A DNA stretch of 64,000 nt. It comes from Terebella lapidaria (Eukaryota; Annelida; Polychaeta; Terebellida; Terebellidae). Of this stretch, positions 37,383 to 49,148 are shown in pieces. The DNA lies in contig OX424555.1 in NCBI GenBank assembly GCA_949152475.1, positions 12,046,868 through 12,110,867 of the forward strand, read 5' to 3'. Each line of letters opens with the position of its first letter. The stretch's first letter is position 1. Below the pieces are notes generated by a model. The model worked only from the letters and a program-made list of their open reading frames with translations. It made no database searches and was not told where the DNA came from. Both the position numbers and the translations under genes were made by a program.

Positions 37383-37634
37383 TTTGACCTTCATCGTATA
37401 GCGATGAAGTTCGGTGGTGACCATCGTGGTGACCGTTGTCATCTAGTGGCAACCTTTGTATTCTAGTGTTGAGCCTTGTTTTCTAGTGATGACCTTTGTC
37501 TCCTAGTGGTGGCATTTGTCTTCTAGTGTTGACCGTCGTTTTCTAGTGTTGACAATTGTCTTCTAGTGGTGGGCTGGTGGCCTTTGTTTTCTAGTATTGG
37601 CCATTGCTTTCTAGTGGTGACAATCATTTTCTAG

Positions 37635-38816
37635 CAGGCGCGTAGCCAGACATACGCTAATACGCTATAGCGTTAAAAAAAAATTAGCGTATATATTGTA
37701 AGTACATGAGAAAGTAGCGTTTTTGTGTAGTTTGGATAAAAAAAGTGCCGAATTTTCCAGGCTTACAGAATTGACATATTGACGATTCGTTGAAGGTAAG
37801 CATTTTCTTCAAAAGGTATGATTAAGTATCAACAGGACTCTCACTTATAGGCCTACAAGCTACACGTTATACGTGTAGTAAAATCTAACGCTAAATGTAG
37901 CTCTTGAATGAAGTTTTGTTGCATATTGGTGCATACTCTTCTTCAATCACACATGAAAGCTGCAAGGCATGTCATGTGCCACATATGGGGAGGAAAACAC
38001 AGGTGTTGGGGTCTACATTCAAGTTCAACAAGCCACGTTGTCAGTTTTACTGATGTCGCTTGAATTCACAAATATTTCACATGTAGAGTAGTATTTGATA
38101 CATTTTCTTCTGTGAGTGCGTTTTTTTAGGCATAACTATTCATATTCGTTTATAACAAAATTATCTCTATGATGTCACTCTAGAAATATGACTAAAATGA
38201 GTCTCAGCCTATATAGTTCTTCAGAATAAGGAAAATAATGTTTCCATCGTTTAAAAGCATTCCCACTCTTATCTTGTCTCTCTCCGTGAAGGTCATGACC
38301 TCGAAGCACAGAAAATAGCTTATTCAAACCATCCAAAACTATCCATGCAAGGATACATTCATCGTTCTACTAGGCGAGGGATTGTGTCAATAATTGTGAT
38401 GTGAAATTCCAATGAATTTCTGATGATTTACGCCTATGTGTGAAACCAGACAATTGCAATATTCCTAGTTTTGCAGTAAATTTTGGCTGGACAGTTACTC
38501 GTCCCCAATATGATGCAATAAGGCACAATAACGTGACGTTTTGAATATCGCTCCTGTGTCCTATTCAGGCATAGGTGGTCGTGGCCAGTTTCGAACAACT
38601 GTCAAAATAAACCAGGTGGAAGTATTTCGGGCCATCACGGCCCATGAATATTACTTTACCAAATATACGTCAGAATGCTTCTAGGAGAACGCAAATTCAA
38701 AACTTTTCTTGGTGGGCTAACAGCGCCCCCAACCCCACAGCTGGATGAAGCTTCGCTCGTTGCGCTCACTCGTAATGAATTCCCGTTTCAATACTTAGCG
38801 TATGTGATTTCAAACC
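37635..38816. mobile_element. hAT-like non-autonomous insertion
   Basis: Unique sequence interrupting the minisatellite. It starts CAGGCGCGTAGCCAG, a word typical of hAT-type ends in invertebrates as I know them, then 'acatacgctaatacgct'. Near the right end 'agcgtatgt' is the inverted counterpart of 'acatacgct'. The exact right terminus and target duplication are not clear. No transposase frame is present. Confidence 0.5.
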
Positions 38817-39955
38817 TGTCTAAAGGTGACATTTGTCTTCTGGTGGTGACATGTTCCTTTTAGTGGTGACCTTTGTCTGCTAGTGGTGACATTTGTATCA
38901 TAGAGGTGACCATTGTTATATAGTGGTGACCATTATCTTCTACTGGTTACATTTGTATCATAGAGGTGACCATTGAATTATAGTTTTGACATTTGATTTC
39001 TGGTGGTGACATTTGTCTTTAATGCTGACTCTTGTCTTCTAGTGTTGATATTTGTCTTCTACTGTTAACATTTTTCTTCTAGTGTTGATCTGTGGTGTTT
39101 TGTAGTGGTGAATTTTTTTCTAGTCTTGATCTTTGTCTTCCAATGGTGCCCTTATAGCGATGGCATTTGTATTCTACCTTTAATACTCGTCTTCTAGTGT
39201 TGTCCTTTGTTTTCCTGTGGTGACCGTTTCCTTCTCATGGTGACCTTTGTCTTATAGTGGTAACCTTTTTTTTCTAGTGGCCTTTGTATAGGCCTACTAG
39301 TTGTGACCTTTTCTTCTAGTATTTATATTTCTTCTGGTGGTGACCTTCGTCTCCTAGTGGTGACCTTTGCTACCTAGTGGCGACCTGTGTCGTCTAGTAT
39401 TGACATCTGTCTTCTGGTTTTGACCTTTGTTTCCTAGTGGTGATCTTTGTCTTCTAGTATTGACATCTGTCTTCCAGTCTTTACCTTTCTATTCTGATGG
39501 TGACCTTTGTCTTCTAGTACTGACTTTTTCTTCTTGTGGTGACCTTCGTTTTCTGGTGGTTATCTTTGTCTTCTTGTGGTAACATTTCTGTTCTGGTGGT
39601 GAACTTTGTCTTCTAGAGGTGAAATTTGTCTTCTAGTTGCGAACTTTGTCTTCTAGAGGTGACCATTTTTCGTATAGTATTGACATTTATCTTCTGGTGT
39701 TGACCTTTGTTTCCTGGTAGTGACGTATGTCTTCTGGTGGTGACCTCTGTTTTCTAGTGGTGACCATTGTTTGCTACTGGTGACCTTTGTCTTTTAGTAT
39801 TGACCTTGTTTTTTGTGGTAACTTTGTCTTCTGGGGTGACTTTTGTCTTCTAGTATTCACCTTTGCTTTCTAGTGTTGACATTTGTTTTCTGGTGGTGAC
39901 ATTTGACTTCTAATAGTCTCCTATGAGTAACCTTCGTCTTATAGTGGTGACCTTT

Positions 39956-40481
39956 CCCAGTCAAAAAGTGAGTTCATCATGACATCACTGTGATATCACA
40001 TATCAGTCACAAGTGTGAATTCATCACATGAAGTCACAATGAACTTACTGTGATATCACCAGTATGACCTCACAGGTGTGCATCGATGTTACTGTGACTT
40101 CATGCCTGTGATTTCACACCTATGAAATAACCGTGAATTCACTGTGATGTCACTCATGTGAGTAATGGTGGCCATTATTATTGATCAGCGTTTGGATTTC
40201 TAAATACTTGGAATTGGGCGTTTATTTTGTGGAACTTTAGCTTGAAATCAGCAATGAAAATGGTCCCAAACACAGTTGAAATACTACACTAATAAACTTA
40301 TTAACATAAATTATTTTTGCTAACTCACAACAATATCATAGAAATCTCACATTGCGAACTCATCATGTGATGTCACCGTGAGATTACAAATTGAATTCAC
40401 TGTGAACTCACAAAGGAATCATTGTGTGATGTGTATGTGAACTCACAGCGAGTTCACAAAGAACTCACATTCTTGACTGGG
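39956..40481. mobile_element. MITE with CCCAGTCAA inverted ends
   Basis: Left end 'cccagtcaaaaagtgagttc' and right end 'gaactcacattcttgactgg' are inverted copies with small differences. Subterminal regions are packed with GTGAACTCAC-like, TGTGATATCAC and related short palindromic words. Length is 526 bp with no coding capacity. It interrupts the minisatellite field. Confidence 0.75.
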
Positions 40482-41510
40482 GGGTTGTATCCCCTGAACA
40501 AAGTTCGGCAGATACTATGGATTTGACTCCGCCGTCGCCGCCGCGTTCGCTACAGAGATTTTCTTCTGAATGCTCTATAGGTTGCAAATCTTAACCGAAT
40601 ACTATAATTTTGGTTGCCAAAGCAACCAAATTGACCAATTTGCGACACATTTTGTGCTCAAATTGACCTGTTCAGCACATATGGGTAGTGAACGCTCTAT
40701 GGATGGGTGTTTTCGCTGAACGATGATGAAATCGCACAGGCTCGATGAGAACGACAATCTCACGAAACCTATTGTTTTTTCAGGATAATGAAATGAATAT
40801 TAATTAGTTAGCAGTTCAACTTATTACGACCATTAAAATACCCACTTTGACATTGTCATCACTCCAATACCCTGTACTATGAAAGCATATGACACTGGAT
40901 TCTTGTTCAGAAAAGAGAACGGATGTTTTTGGTGAAAACAGAATCATGACAATAATATTACCGAATAAGTTAAGACAAGAAACATTTATTATTGGGCTCA
41001 ACAAGGTAAAGGTTCCGTCCTGTAGAGATTTCATGACTGTAACCGAATAAGTTAACATCAATTTTACTCGTTAAGTCTATTATTGACCACACTAAAAACA
41101 GTTAGGACAAGAAACATTCATTATTGAGCTCAACAAGGTAAAGATTCTGCCCAGTAGATATCTCATGGTTGTAACCAAATAAGTTAACATTAGTTTCACT
41201 AGTTAAGGCTAATAGTGACAATAAAAAAGTTAAAACAAGAAACATTTACGGTATCATTGTCTTCCAAAAGGTAAAGGTTTTGTTCAGTAGATATTTCATG
41301 GCTGTACCCATAATGTTGGGGGATTGAGCAAAGTTTCATTGTCCATTTCTGTGAAAATTTTCTCTGGAAATTATTTGACAAGAAATAAAAATAAGTTAAT
41401 GACTATTTTAGTGAACAGTTAAAATATCACTTTCATTACTGATATCGATATTTTGTCTGAATAAATATAATTGGGCAACAGGGATGATCGGCCCCGGAGG
41501 GATACACCCA
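40482..41510. mobile_element. Second adjacent insertion with TGTATCCC ends
   Basis: Directly after the MITE. The left end 'ggttgtatcccctgaac' and the right end 'ggagggatacaccc' are weakly inverted (TGTATCCC core). Between 40970 and 41330 there are three diverged tandem copies of about 120 bp sharing 'acaagaaacatt' and 'caacaaggtaaag'. No gene is seen. Whether this is one element or two is uncertain. Confidence 0.45.
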
Positions 41511-44500
41511 CGCGGTCGTTTTCTGGTGGTAACCTGTGTCTTCTGGTGGTGAACTGTGTCTTTTATTCTAGTGGCGACCTTATGTCTTCTAGTAGTGACC
41601 TCTGTCTTCTAGTGAAGAACGTTGTCTTCTAGTATTAACCTTTTTCGTTTAGTGTTCACATTTGTCTTCTGGTGGTGACATTTTGTTTTCCGATGGTGAC
41701 CTTTGTCTTCTAGTGGTGAACTTTCTTTTCTGGTGGTCTTTTGTTTTCTAGTGTTGACCTTTGTCTCCTGGTGGTGACCTTTGTCTTCTAGTTGTGAACT
41801 TTCTTTTCTGGTGGTCTTTTGTTTTCTAGTGTTGACCTTTGTCTTCTAGTAGTGGGCTTTGTTTTCTGGTGGTGACATTTGTTTTCTTGCTGTGACTTTT
41901 TGTGGTGACATTTGTTTTCTGGTGGTGACCTTTTTCTTCTGGTGGGGACATTTGTTTTCTGGTGATGGAATTTGTTTCCTCCTGGTGACCATTGTTTCTC
42001 ACTGGTGACCTTTGTTTTCTGGTGGAAACATGTCTTCTATTGGTGACCTTTGTCTTCTAATATTACCTTTTGTCTTCCTGTGGTGAGCTTTCACCTCGTG
42101 GTGACATTTGTCTTCTAGTGGTGACCTTTGTTTCCGAGTGGTGGCCATTGTCTTCTAGTATTGACCTTTGTTTTCTAGGGTTGACCTGTTTCTTCTGATG
42201 GTGACATTTGTCTCCTAGTGGTAACCTTTGTTTATCGTGGTGAAATTTATTTATTAGTTGTGATATTTGTCTCCTACTGGTGACATTTGTCTTCTAATGG
42301 TGACTTTTGTTTTGTGGTGGTGACCTTTGCTTCTTGGTGGTGACATTTGTCTTCTGGCGGTGACCTTGATTTCTAGTGGTGAGGTTTGTTTTCTGATGGT
42401 GACATTTGTCTCTAGTGGTGATTTTTGTCTTCTAGTGACCTGTTTTGTAGTCTTGATCTTTGTCTTCGAGCGATGGTGCATTTGTCTTCTAGTGCTGACC
42501 TTCATCTCCTACTGCTGAATCTTGTCTTCTAAAGGTGGGCTTTGTTTTTGAGTGGTTACCTCTGTCTTACCGCTAGTATTGACCTTTGTCTTATACTGGT
42601 GACATTTGCCTTCTTGTGGGGACCTCTATATTCTGATCTTGTCCATTAACTTCTAGTGATGATGTTTGTCTTATGGTGGTTATTGTCTTATTTCTAGTGG
42701 TGACCTTCGTCTTCTAGTGTTAAGCTTGGTATTCTTTTGTGATGACCTTTGCCTTACAGTGGTGATCTTTGTCATATAGTGGACAACCTTTATTTTTCTA
42801 TTGGTGACTGTTATCTTCTTATGGTAACATTGTTTTCTAGTATTGACCGCCCTCTTCTAGTGGTGACATTTGTTTTCCAGTTTTTACTTTTGTCTTCTAG
42901 TGGTGACATTTGTTTTCTAGAGGCACCTTTGTCTACTGAAATTTGTCCTCTCATATTGACTTTTGTCTTCGTGTGGCGACCTTTCTTCTGGTGGTGATAT
43001 TTGTCTTCTAGTGGTGACATTTTGTGTTCTAGTGATGACGTTTGTTTTGTAGTGGTGACCTTGTTTTCTAATAGTGGCATTTATCTTCTTGTGATGACAT
43101 TTATTTTATGGGGGTGACTTTTGTCTTCTGGTAGTGACCTTTGTCTTCTGGTCGTGACCTTTGTCTTCTATTGGTGATCTTTTTCTTATAGTGGTGACTT
43201 TTGTAATCTTTGTCTTCTGGTCGTGACCTTTGTCTTCTATTGGTGATCTTTTTCTTGTAGTAATGACCTTTGTCTTCTATTATTGGCCTTTGTTTTCTAG
43301 TGCTGACTTTCGTCTCCTACTGGTGATTTTTCTTGTTGAGACCTTTTTTATGGGGATCTTTGTCTGATAGTTTTCTGGTGGTAACGTTCATCTTCTGGTG
43401 GTAACAATTGTCTTCTATTGATGACATTTGTCTTCTAGTGTTAAGCTTTGTTTCCTATTGGTAACCATTGTTTTATAGTGGCGATCTATGTCTTACGCTG
43501 GACACCACTACTTTTCTATTGGTGACCTTTATCTTTTAGTGTTCACGTTTGTCTTCTAGTTTTGACTTTTGTCTTTTAGTGATGACATTTGTTATCTAGA
43601 GGTGACATTTCTTTTCTATCATTGACCTTTGTCTTCTAGTGGTCACATTTGTATTCTAGTGGTGACCTTGATCTTTCATTGGTGACATTTGTCTTTTAGT
43701 TGTGAATTTTGTTTTCAGAAGGGATATGTCTCATATGTTGGTGACATTTGTCTTCTATTGTTGACATACTTTGACATGTCTGGTATTGACCTTTGTCTTC
43801 TAGAGTTGACATTTGGCTTTCTAGTGTTGACATTTGCCTTCTATTGTTGGCATTTGTTTTCTAGAGAAAACCTTTGTATTCTAGTTGTGACATTTGTCTT
43901 ATAATATTGACATTTTTCTTTTGATATTGACATTTGTTTCCTAATATTGACCTTTGTTTTTTATTGTTCACAACTGTTTTCTAGTGGTGACTTTTGTCTT
44001 TTAGTGCTGACCTTTGTTTTCTAGTGTTGATATTTGTTTTCTAGTGTTGACCTTTGTCTTCTAGTGGTGATTTTTGTAGTATTCTAGTGGTCGCCTTTGT
44101 ATTCTATTCGTGACATTTGTCTCATAATATTGACCTTTGTATTCTATTTGTGACATTTGTCTCATAATGGTGACATTTGTCTTTTAGTGTTGACCTGTGT
44201 TTTCTAGTGTTGACCTTTGTCTTTCAGTGGCGACCTTTGTATTCTAGTGGTAACTTTGTATTCTATTCGTGACATTCGTCTCATAATATTGACCTTTGTC
44301 TTCTGGTGGTGACCTTTGTCTTCTAGTGGTGACATTTGTATTCTCTTGATGGCATTTGTATTTCATTGGTGACATTTGTCTGTTAGTGGTGACCTTTATC
44401 TTGTAGTATTTATATGTCTTCCAGTATTGACCTTTGTTTTCCAGTGGTAACCTTTGTTTTCCAGTGTTGGCCTTTGTCTCTTAGTGGTGGCATTCGCTTT

Positions 44501-45440
44501 TGGTATTGGCGTGTGTCTTCTAGTGGTGACCTTTGTTTCCTGGTGATGACATTTGTCTTCTGGTGGCGACATTCGTCTTCTAGTGGTAATCTTTGTCTCC
44601 TACTGGTTACCTGTGTCTTCTGGAATTGAGCTTTGTCTTTTACCGGTGACCTTTTTTTCTGGTTGTGACATTTGTTTTCTTGTGGTGACCTTTGACTTCT
44701 GGTGGTGTTCGTTGTCTTGTCTCTTAGTGGTGACCTTCGTATTCTATTATTGACTTTTGGTTTCTGATGGTGCCCTCTGTTTTCTGGTGGTGACTTTTGT
44801 CATCTAGTGGTGACCTTTGTTTTCGAATGGTGAATTTTGTCTTCTAGTATTGACATGTGTCTTCTACTGTTTTTTTTCTACTGTTGACCATTGTTTTATA
44901 GTAGTGATATTTGTCTTATAGTGGACACCACTATTTTTCCACTGATGACCTTTATCATCTAGTGGTAACATTTGTTTTCTAGTATTGACTGTTGTCTTCC
45001 AGTGGTGACATTTGTGTTCTAGTATTGACCTTGGTCATTTAGTGGTGACCTTTGTCTTTTGGTATTGACCTTTGTCTTCTAATATTGATATTTTTTTACT
45101 TTTGTCTTCTGGTGGTGACCTTTGTTTCCGAGTGGTGACCATTGTCTTCTAGTATTGACATTTGTCTTTTAGTGTTGACATTTGTCTTCTATTGTTGACA
45201 TTTGTCTTCTGGTGGTGACATTTGTATTCTAATGGTGACCTTTGAATTCTATTGGTGACATGTTTCTTCTAGCGGTGACATTCGCCTTCTAGTGTTGACC
45301 TTTATCTTGTAGTGTTGACATTTTCTTCTAGCGGTGACCTTACTAATGGTTATTTGTGTCTTATAATGTTGACCTGTGTCTCCTAGTGGTGACTTTTGTC
45401 TTCTAGTGTTGACCATTGGTGAATAATTATTCTAGTGGGC

Positions 45441-47289
45441 ACCTGTTTATGCTATTGTAGTCAAGTGTAGGTCATTGTGGTGGCTGGTATCATGTTGTTT
45501 TGTGAACCGTTGTCCTCTGTCGATGATCATTTTACTGGTAGCCATTGTCTTTTCGCGCTGGGATTGTCTTTTGTGGTTGATACCTCAATCTCCAGAATGC
45601 ATAAAATTATGAAGTATTGTGATATTGTATCATGGTTACTACTGCTGCCTGCAGCACTTGTAATCATTAATATCCCATAATAACTCCTTTCTTTATCTAT
45701 GACTTGGATTGTTCTCACGATGACGTTCTGTAGACCTATACATCAATTATTCGTGCGGTGTGTAAATGTATTCTACCCAACCTTCTTGTGCTTGTCAATA
45801 TGCAGCCGATGAACTGACACATTTAATAGTATAGTTCTCATCATGATGCGAACTTCATAAATCAATCATACGATCCTGAAGAATTACACACGGGTTGATA
45901 TAAAGCTGGAAATTGTAATAAGTACTATACCCCGCATCGCAGATAAGGCATCAGCAACTGATAAAGATCACACGTATGGTTGAGTTTAGTATATTACAGT
46001 GACAAATCTCTTCAATATACATGTAAATCTACAATTGCACAAAATGGAAATATAAATTACATTTGAACTTAAATAACATCATAGCTGATATGCTTGAATC
46101 AAAGACGTACAAAACTGGGCACTCCGGCACTGTGAGCCATCTTCTCCGAGTAAAAGATGACAAGAAGAGGACACACAAAACAGAGACAAATGACAAAATA
46201 CATCTTTCAGGCACCTTCTTCAAATATACAGCGTTCGAATTTCAGAAGTACGTTTGCAAATAAAGATATGTATAAACAGTGGAGTCAGTTTTCTTATAAT
46301 GTTGACCTGTGTCTCCTAGTGTTGACCATTGGTGAATAATTATTCTAGTGGGCACCTGTTTATGCTATCGTAGTCAAGTGTAGGCCATTGTGATGTGAAT
46401 CGTTGTCCTCTGTCCATTCTAGTGGGCACCTGTTTATGCTATTGTAGTCAAGTGTAGGCCATTGTTTTGTGAATCGTTGTCCTCTATCGATGATCATGTT
46501 ACTGGTGGTCATTGTCTTTTCGCGTTGGGATTGTCTTTTGTGGTTAGTACCTCAATCTCCAGAATGCATACAGTTATAAACTATTGTGATATGTGATATT
46601 GTATCATGGTTACTACTGCTGCCTGCAGCACTCGGAATCATAGAAACCCCATAATGGGCCCGTTTCTTTGTGGCAGGTTGAATGTAAACTTTCTCAATTT
46701 TTAAAACCCTTTTAATGGAATTCCAGGTTTACAATTTGTGTGCGTTTCATGTAAAAGTTTAATGTGGACTTTCTCAACTTTTTAAACCAGAAATTGGGAG
46801 AATCCCAACATTGGACAATTAGCTATTGCAGAAACCCATAAGAGTTATAAAATTAGTTGCCATGACACCATGAGCAATACCATCGTTGGAAAGTCAGACT
46901 GCATAAAGTTTGCAGTTACTAGGCGTCATATACAAGCAGTTTCACTTTCTGTTATCAGTTTCTAGCGAGAGAAAAGGCTGACAAGGTTAACAAACTTTGT
47001 CAACTTTTTCAATCATGGGAATTCCAATGTTTAAAAACTTGACAAAGTTTACAATAAACCTGACACAAAGAAATGCGCCCATTAACTCCTTTCTTTATCT
47101 ATGTTTTGGAGTGTTCTCACGATGCTCCTTGTGCTTGCCAATTTGGGGTCGATGAACTGACATAAATCAATCATACAATCCGAAAGAATTACACACGGGT
47201 TGATATAAAGCTGGAAATTGTAATAAGTACTATACCCCGCATCGCAGATAAGGCATCAGCAACTGATAAAGATCACACGTATGGTTGAG
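45441..47289. other. Duplicated 3' flank of the C1q gene, no intact gene
   Basis: Two partial copies of the same sequence lie here: 'tattctagtgggcacctgtt' near 45430, 46341 and 46418; 'cgatgatcatt' near 45521 and 46489; 'gctggaaattgtaataagta' near 45906 and 47211. The block just after the C1q gene's last exon (47290-47440) is repeated at 45980-46120. No functional gene is supported; the one gene-like piece is listed as a pseudogene. Confidence 0.6.
46030..46226 (-). pseudogene. Decayed copy of chitin-binding gene signal exon
   Basis: On the minus strand this resembles the first exon of the gene at 47451-49148 (LSFVSVLCVLFLSSFTG versus LSFVSVLCVLFLSSFTR). The position equivalent to the start codon is GTG, the downstream donor region has diverged, and the exon is fused to a copy of that gene's 3' untranslated region with everything between deleted. 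The AATAAA of the parent is changed here as well. It is a deletion-bearing duplicate that cannot make the protein. Confidence 0.75.
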
Positions 47290-47295
47290 TTTATT
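47290..47295 (-). promoter_or_regulatory. Candidate poly(A) signal of the C1q gene
   Basis: AATAAA on the minus strand, about 155 bases after the stop codon of the chitin-binding/C1q gene. It is the nearest canonical signal and its distance is plausible. Confidence 0.45.
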
Positions 47296-47450
47296 ATATT
47301 ACAGTGACAAATCTGTTCAATATACATGTAAATCTACAATTGCACAAAATGAGAATATAAATTACATTTTAACTTAAATAACATCACGTCTGATACACTT
47401 GAATCAAAGACGTACAAAACGGGTATGTCTTGAGCGGACATTGTGAGCGA

Positions 47451-49148
47451 TCAGTTCAGCCGGTAGCCTGAGAACGTACAGTATCTGCCTTCACACGCGG
47501 ACACCTTGCGGGCACCTGCCACGAGCGCTACCCAAACCTGGTCGCCCTGCTCCAGCTCCACCAACACGCTGTGCGAGGACGACGGCATCTGGCCCTTGGT
47601 CAGTGGCGTCAGGATCCCGGCGCGGCTCTTGCCGTTCACGGAGAGGTAGGCCTTGACTCCGGCACCGTTCAGCGAGAACATGAACACATATAAGCCGGAG
47701 GTCGGCACGACGAAGTGAGATGTCGCCGCCTGGAAGCCGCCTCCCACGTTGACATCCACCAGGTCGAAGGGAACCGCCGAGTCCTCCCGAACTGGACCGT
47801 AGTCTCCCGAGCGAGACACACTGAAGGCCACGCCTGGACGGAAAACGATTGCAATATTTGTGAGTCGGTGAGTGAAACGATTGCTTGAAATGTAAATGCT
47901 CGTGTGTGTTCTAAGAATCATCAGATTCTGACACCCGACAATGTCTTACCTTCGTAGAGCTGTGGTTTGTCCACCGAGGTGGTCGTGCTGGCTGTACTAG
48001 CAGGGCTGCCAGTTGTCGTGGACGTGGCGGCTGAACTGGTCGTGGTGGCTGCTGTACTTGTGGTAGTGGTGGTGGCTTCGGAACACTCGCTAAAGGGAAT
48101 AGACTCACATCGGGCGATGTTGTTGCTACAGGGCGGGTGGTTGTACGGGATGCTGACGTCGTAGTACGGGGCGTCGTGCGGACATATGGCGCTCGTCCAG
48201 ACGTTGTTGTTGCACACGAAGTACTTGGTGCAGTAGTACATGTCTGGCACCGTGACGTACTGCTCTCCACACACAGCCATCGGCTCAACCATACACGGCG
48301 CTGTCGTGGCAATAACATAGTTCACTTTGCAATTATGGTTATCAACTTGCCAACTCGGCTATATTGCATTTCTAAAATGTTCTTAGTCGATCGGAATAAC
48401 GTGAAGAATATGACGAAGTGAATTCCGTGTTCTGATCATTTCAATCATATGATTTCAATTCGAGGATCCTGCATGGCTTTGATTTCTCCACTGATTCTAC
48501 ACACCACCTACCCGATTCCTTCTCGGTGGGCGGCTCATCTCTGGGCGGACAGGACCACGTGTGGCAGGGGTGGTGTGCCTCGCAGGAGCAGGTTCTGTTG
48601 TTGAAGTGGCCCTTGTTGTCGCCGCACTCGCTGGTGGAGACGGCGAACTCGTAGGGAGCCACACACTCCTGGTAGGATCCGCAGTCGGCCGGGTAGGAGA
48701 TCAGCTGGCCCAGCTCACAAGGCAGGGTGGGCGCACACGGGTCGTTGTCTGCAAGAGCCACGGTGGTTGGAATGTTACACATGGTTGGAATCGAACCAGG
48801 CAAGGTACACCATAATGATGTGCGTTTCAAGAGGATTTGCCTGCACTAATTATTGGCACACCTAATCAGAATGGTGTACATTGAGCTGTAACGGTATTTG
48901 GGCATACATCTCTTCAGCACAAAACAACATATTCGCATTTGAGTTTTATATTAGCATATGATTTCAATAAACATCTGTGGTTTCCAAATATTTTCATTAC
49001 ACGATATGATACAAATGCTTGATTTGCGTTTTCCCTACGAGTGAAAGAATGACCATCTACCTTTCCCGCAGTCGCTTGCTCCAGTAAAGGATGACAGGAA
49101 GAGAACACATAAAACAGAGACAAATGACAAATTACATCCTTCAGCCAT
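47451..49148 (-). CDS. Secreted chitin-binding (CBM14 x2) C1q-domain protein, 352 aa
   Basis: Exons, 5' to 3': 49148-49061, 48748-48512, 48300-47950, 47833-47451. All introns are GT-AG and phase 1. Residues 1 to about 25 form a signal peptide (hydrophobic VSVLCVLFLSSF). Residues about 30-108 and 109-175 are Cys-rich CBM14/peritrophin-A-like domains (CGSYQEC and CTKYFVC spacing of C-x5-C, then C after about nine residues). About 175-225 is a Thr/Ser/Ala linker, likely O-glycosylated. 226-352 is a C1q domain with VAFSVS, FVVPTSGLYVF, GDQVWV and the terminal FSGYRL. No collagen repeat or membrane anchor is present. C1q domains trimerise and bind varied ligands; CBM14 binds chitin. The likely role is extracellular matrix or pattern recognition, which is inference. 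It shares exon layout with the two genes upstream on the same strand. Confidence 0.93.

Larger units (their letters stand above)
34890..45440. repeat. 20-21 bp minisatellite field, interrupted
   Basis: Degenerate tandem copies of a unit close to GTGGTGACCTTTGTCTTCTA, with variants gtgttgacatttg, tattgacc and tcttctgg. It covers about 34890-35109, 37383-37634, 38817-39955 and 41511-45440, separated by inserted elements described separately. Local changes give long artificial open frames on both strands (for example 42254-42518 and 44414-44753), none of which is a gene. The unit reads GACAAAGGTCACCAC on the minus strand. Confidence 0.88.

Noticed and set aside
42254..44753. Several 60-90 codon frames with repetitive peptides on both strands
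   Set aside because: They are the 20-21 bp minisatellite translated. Frames open and close with random indels.
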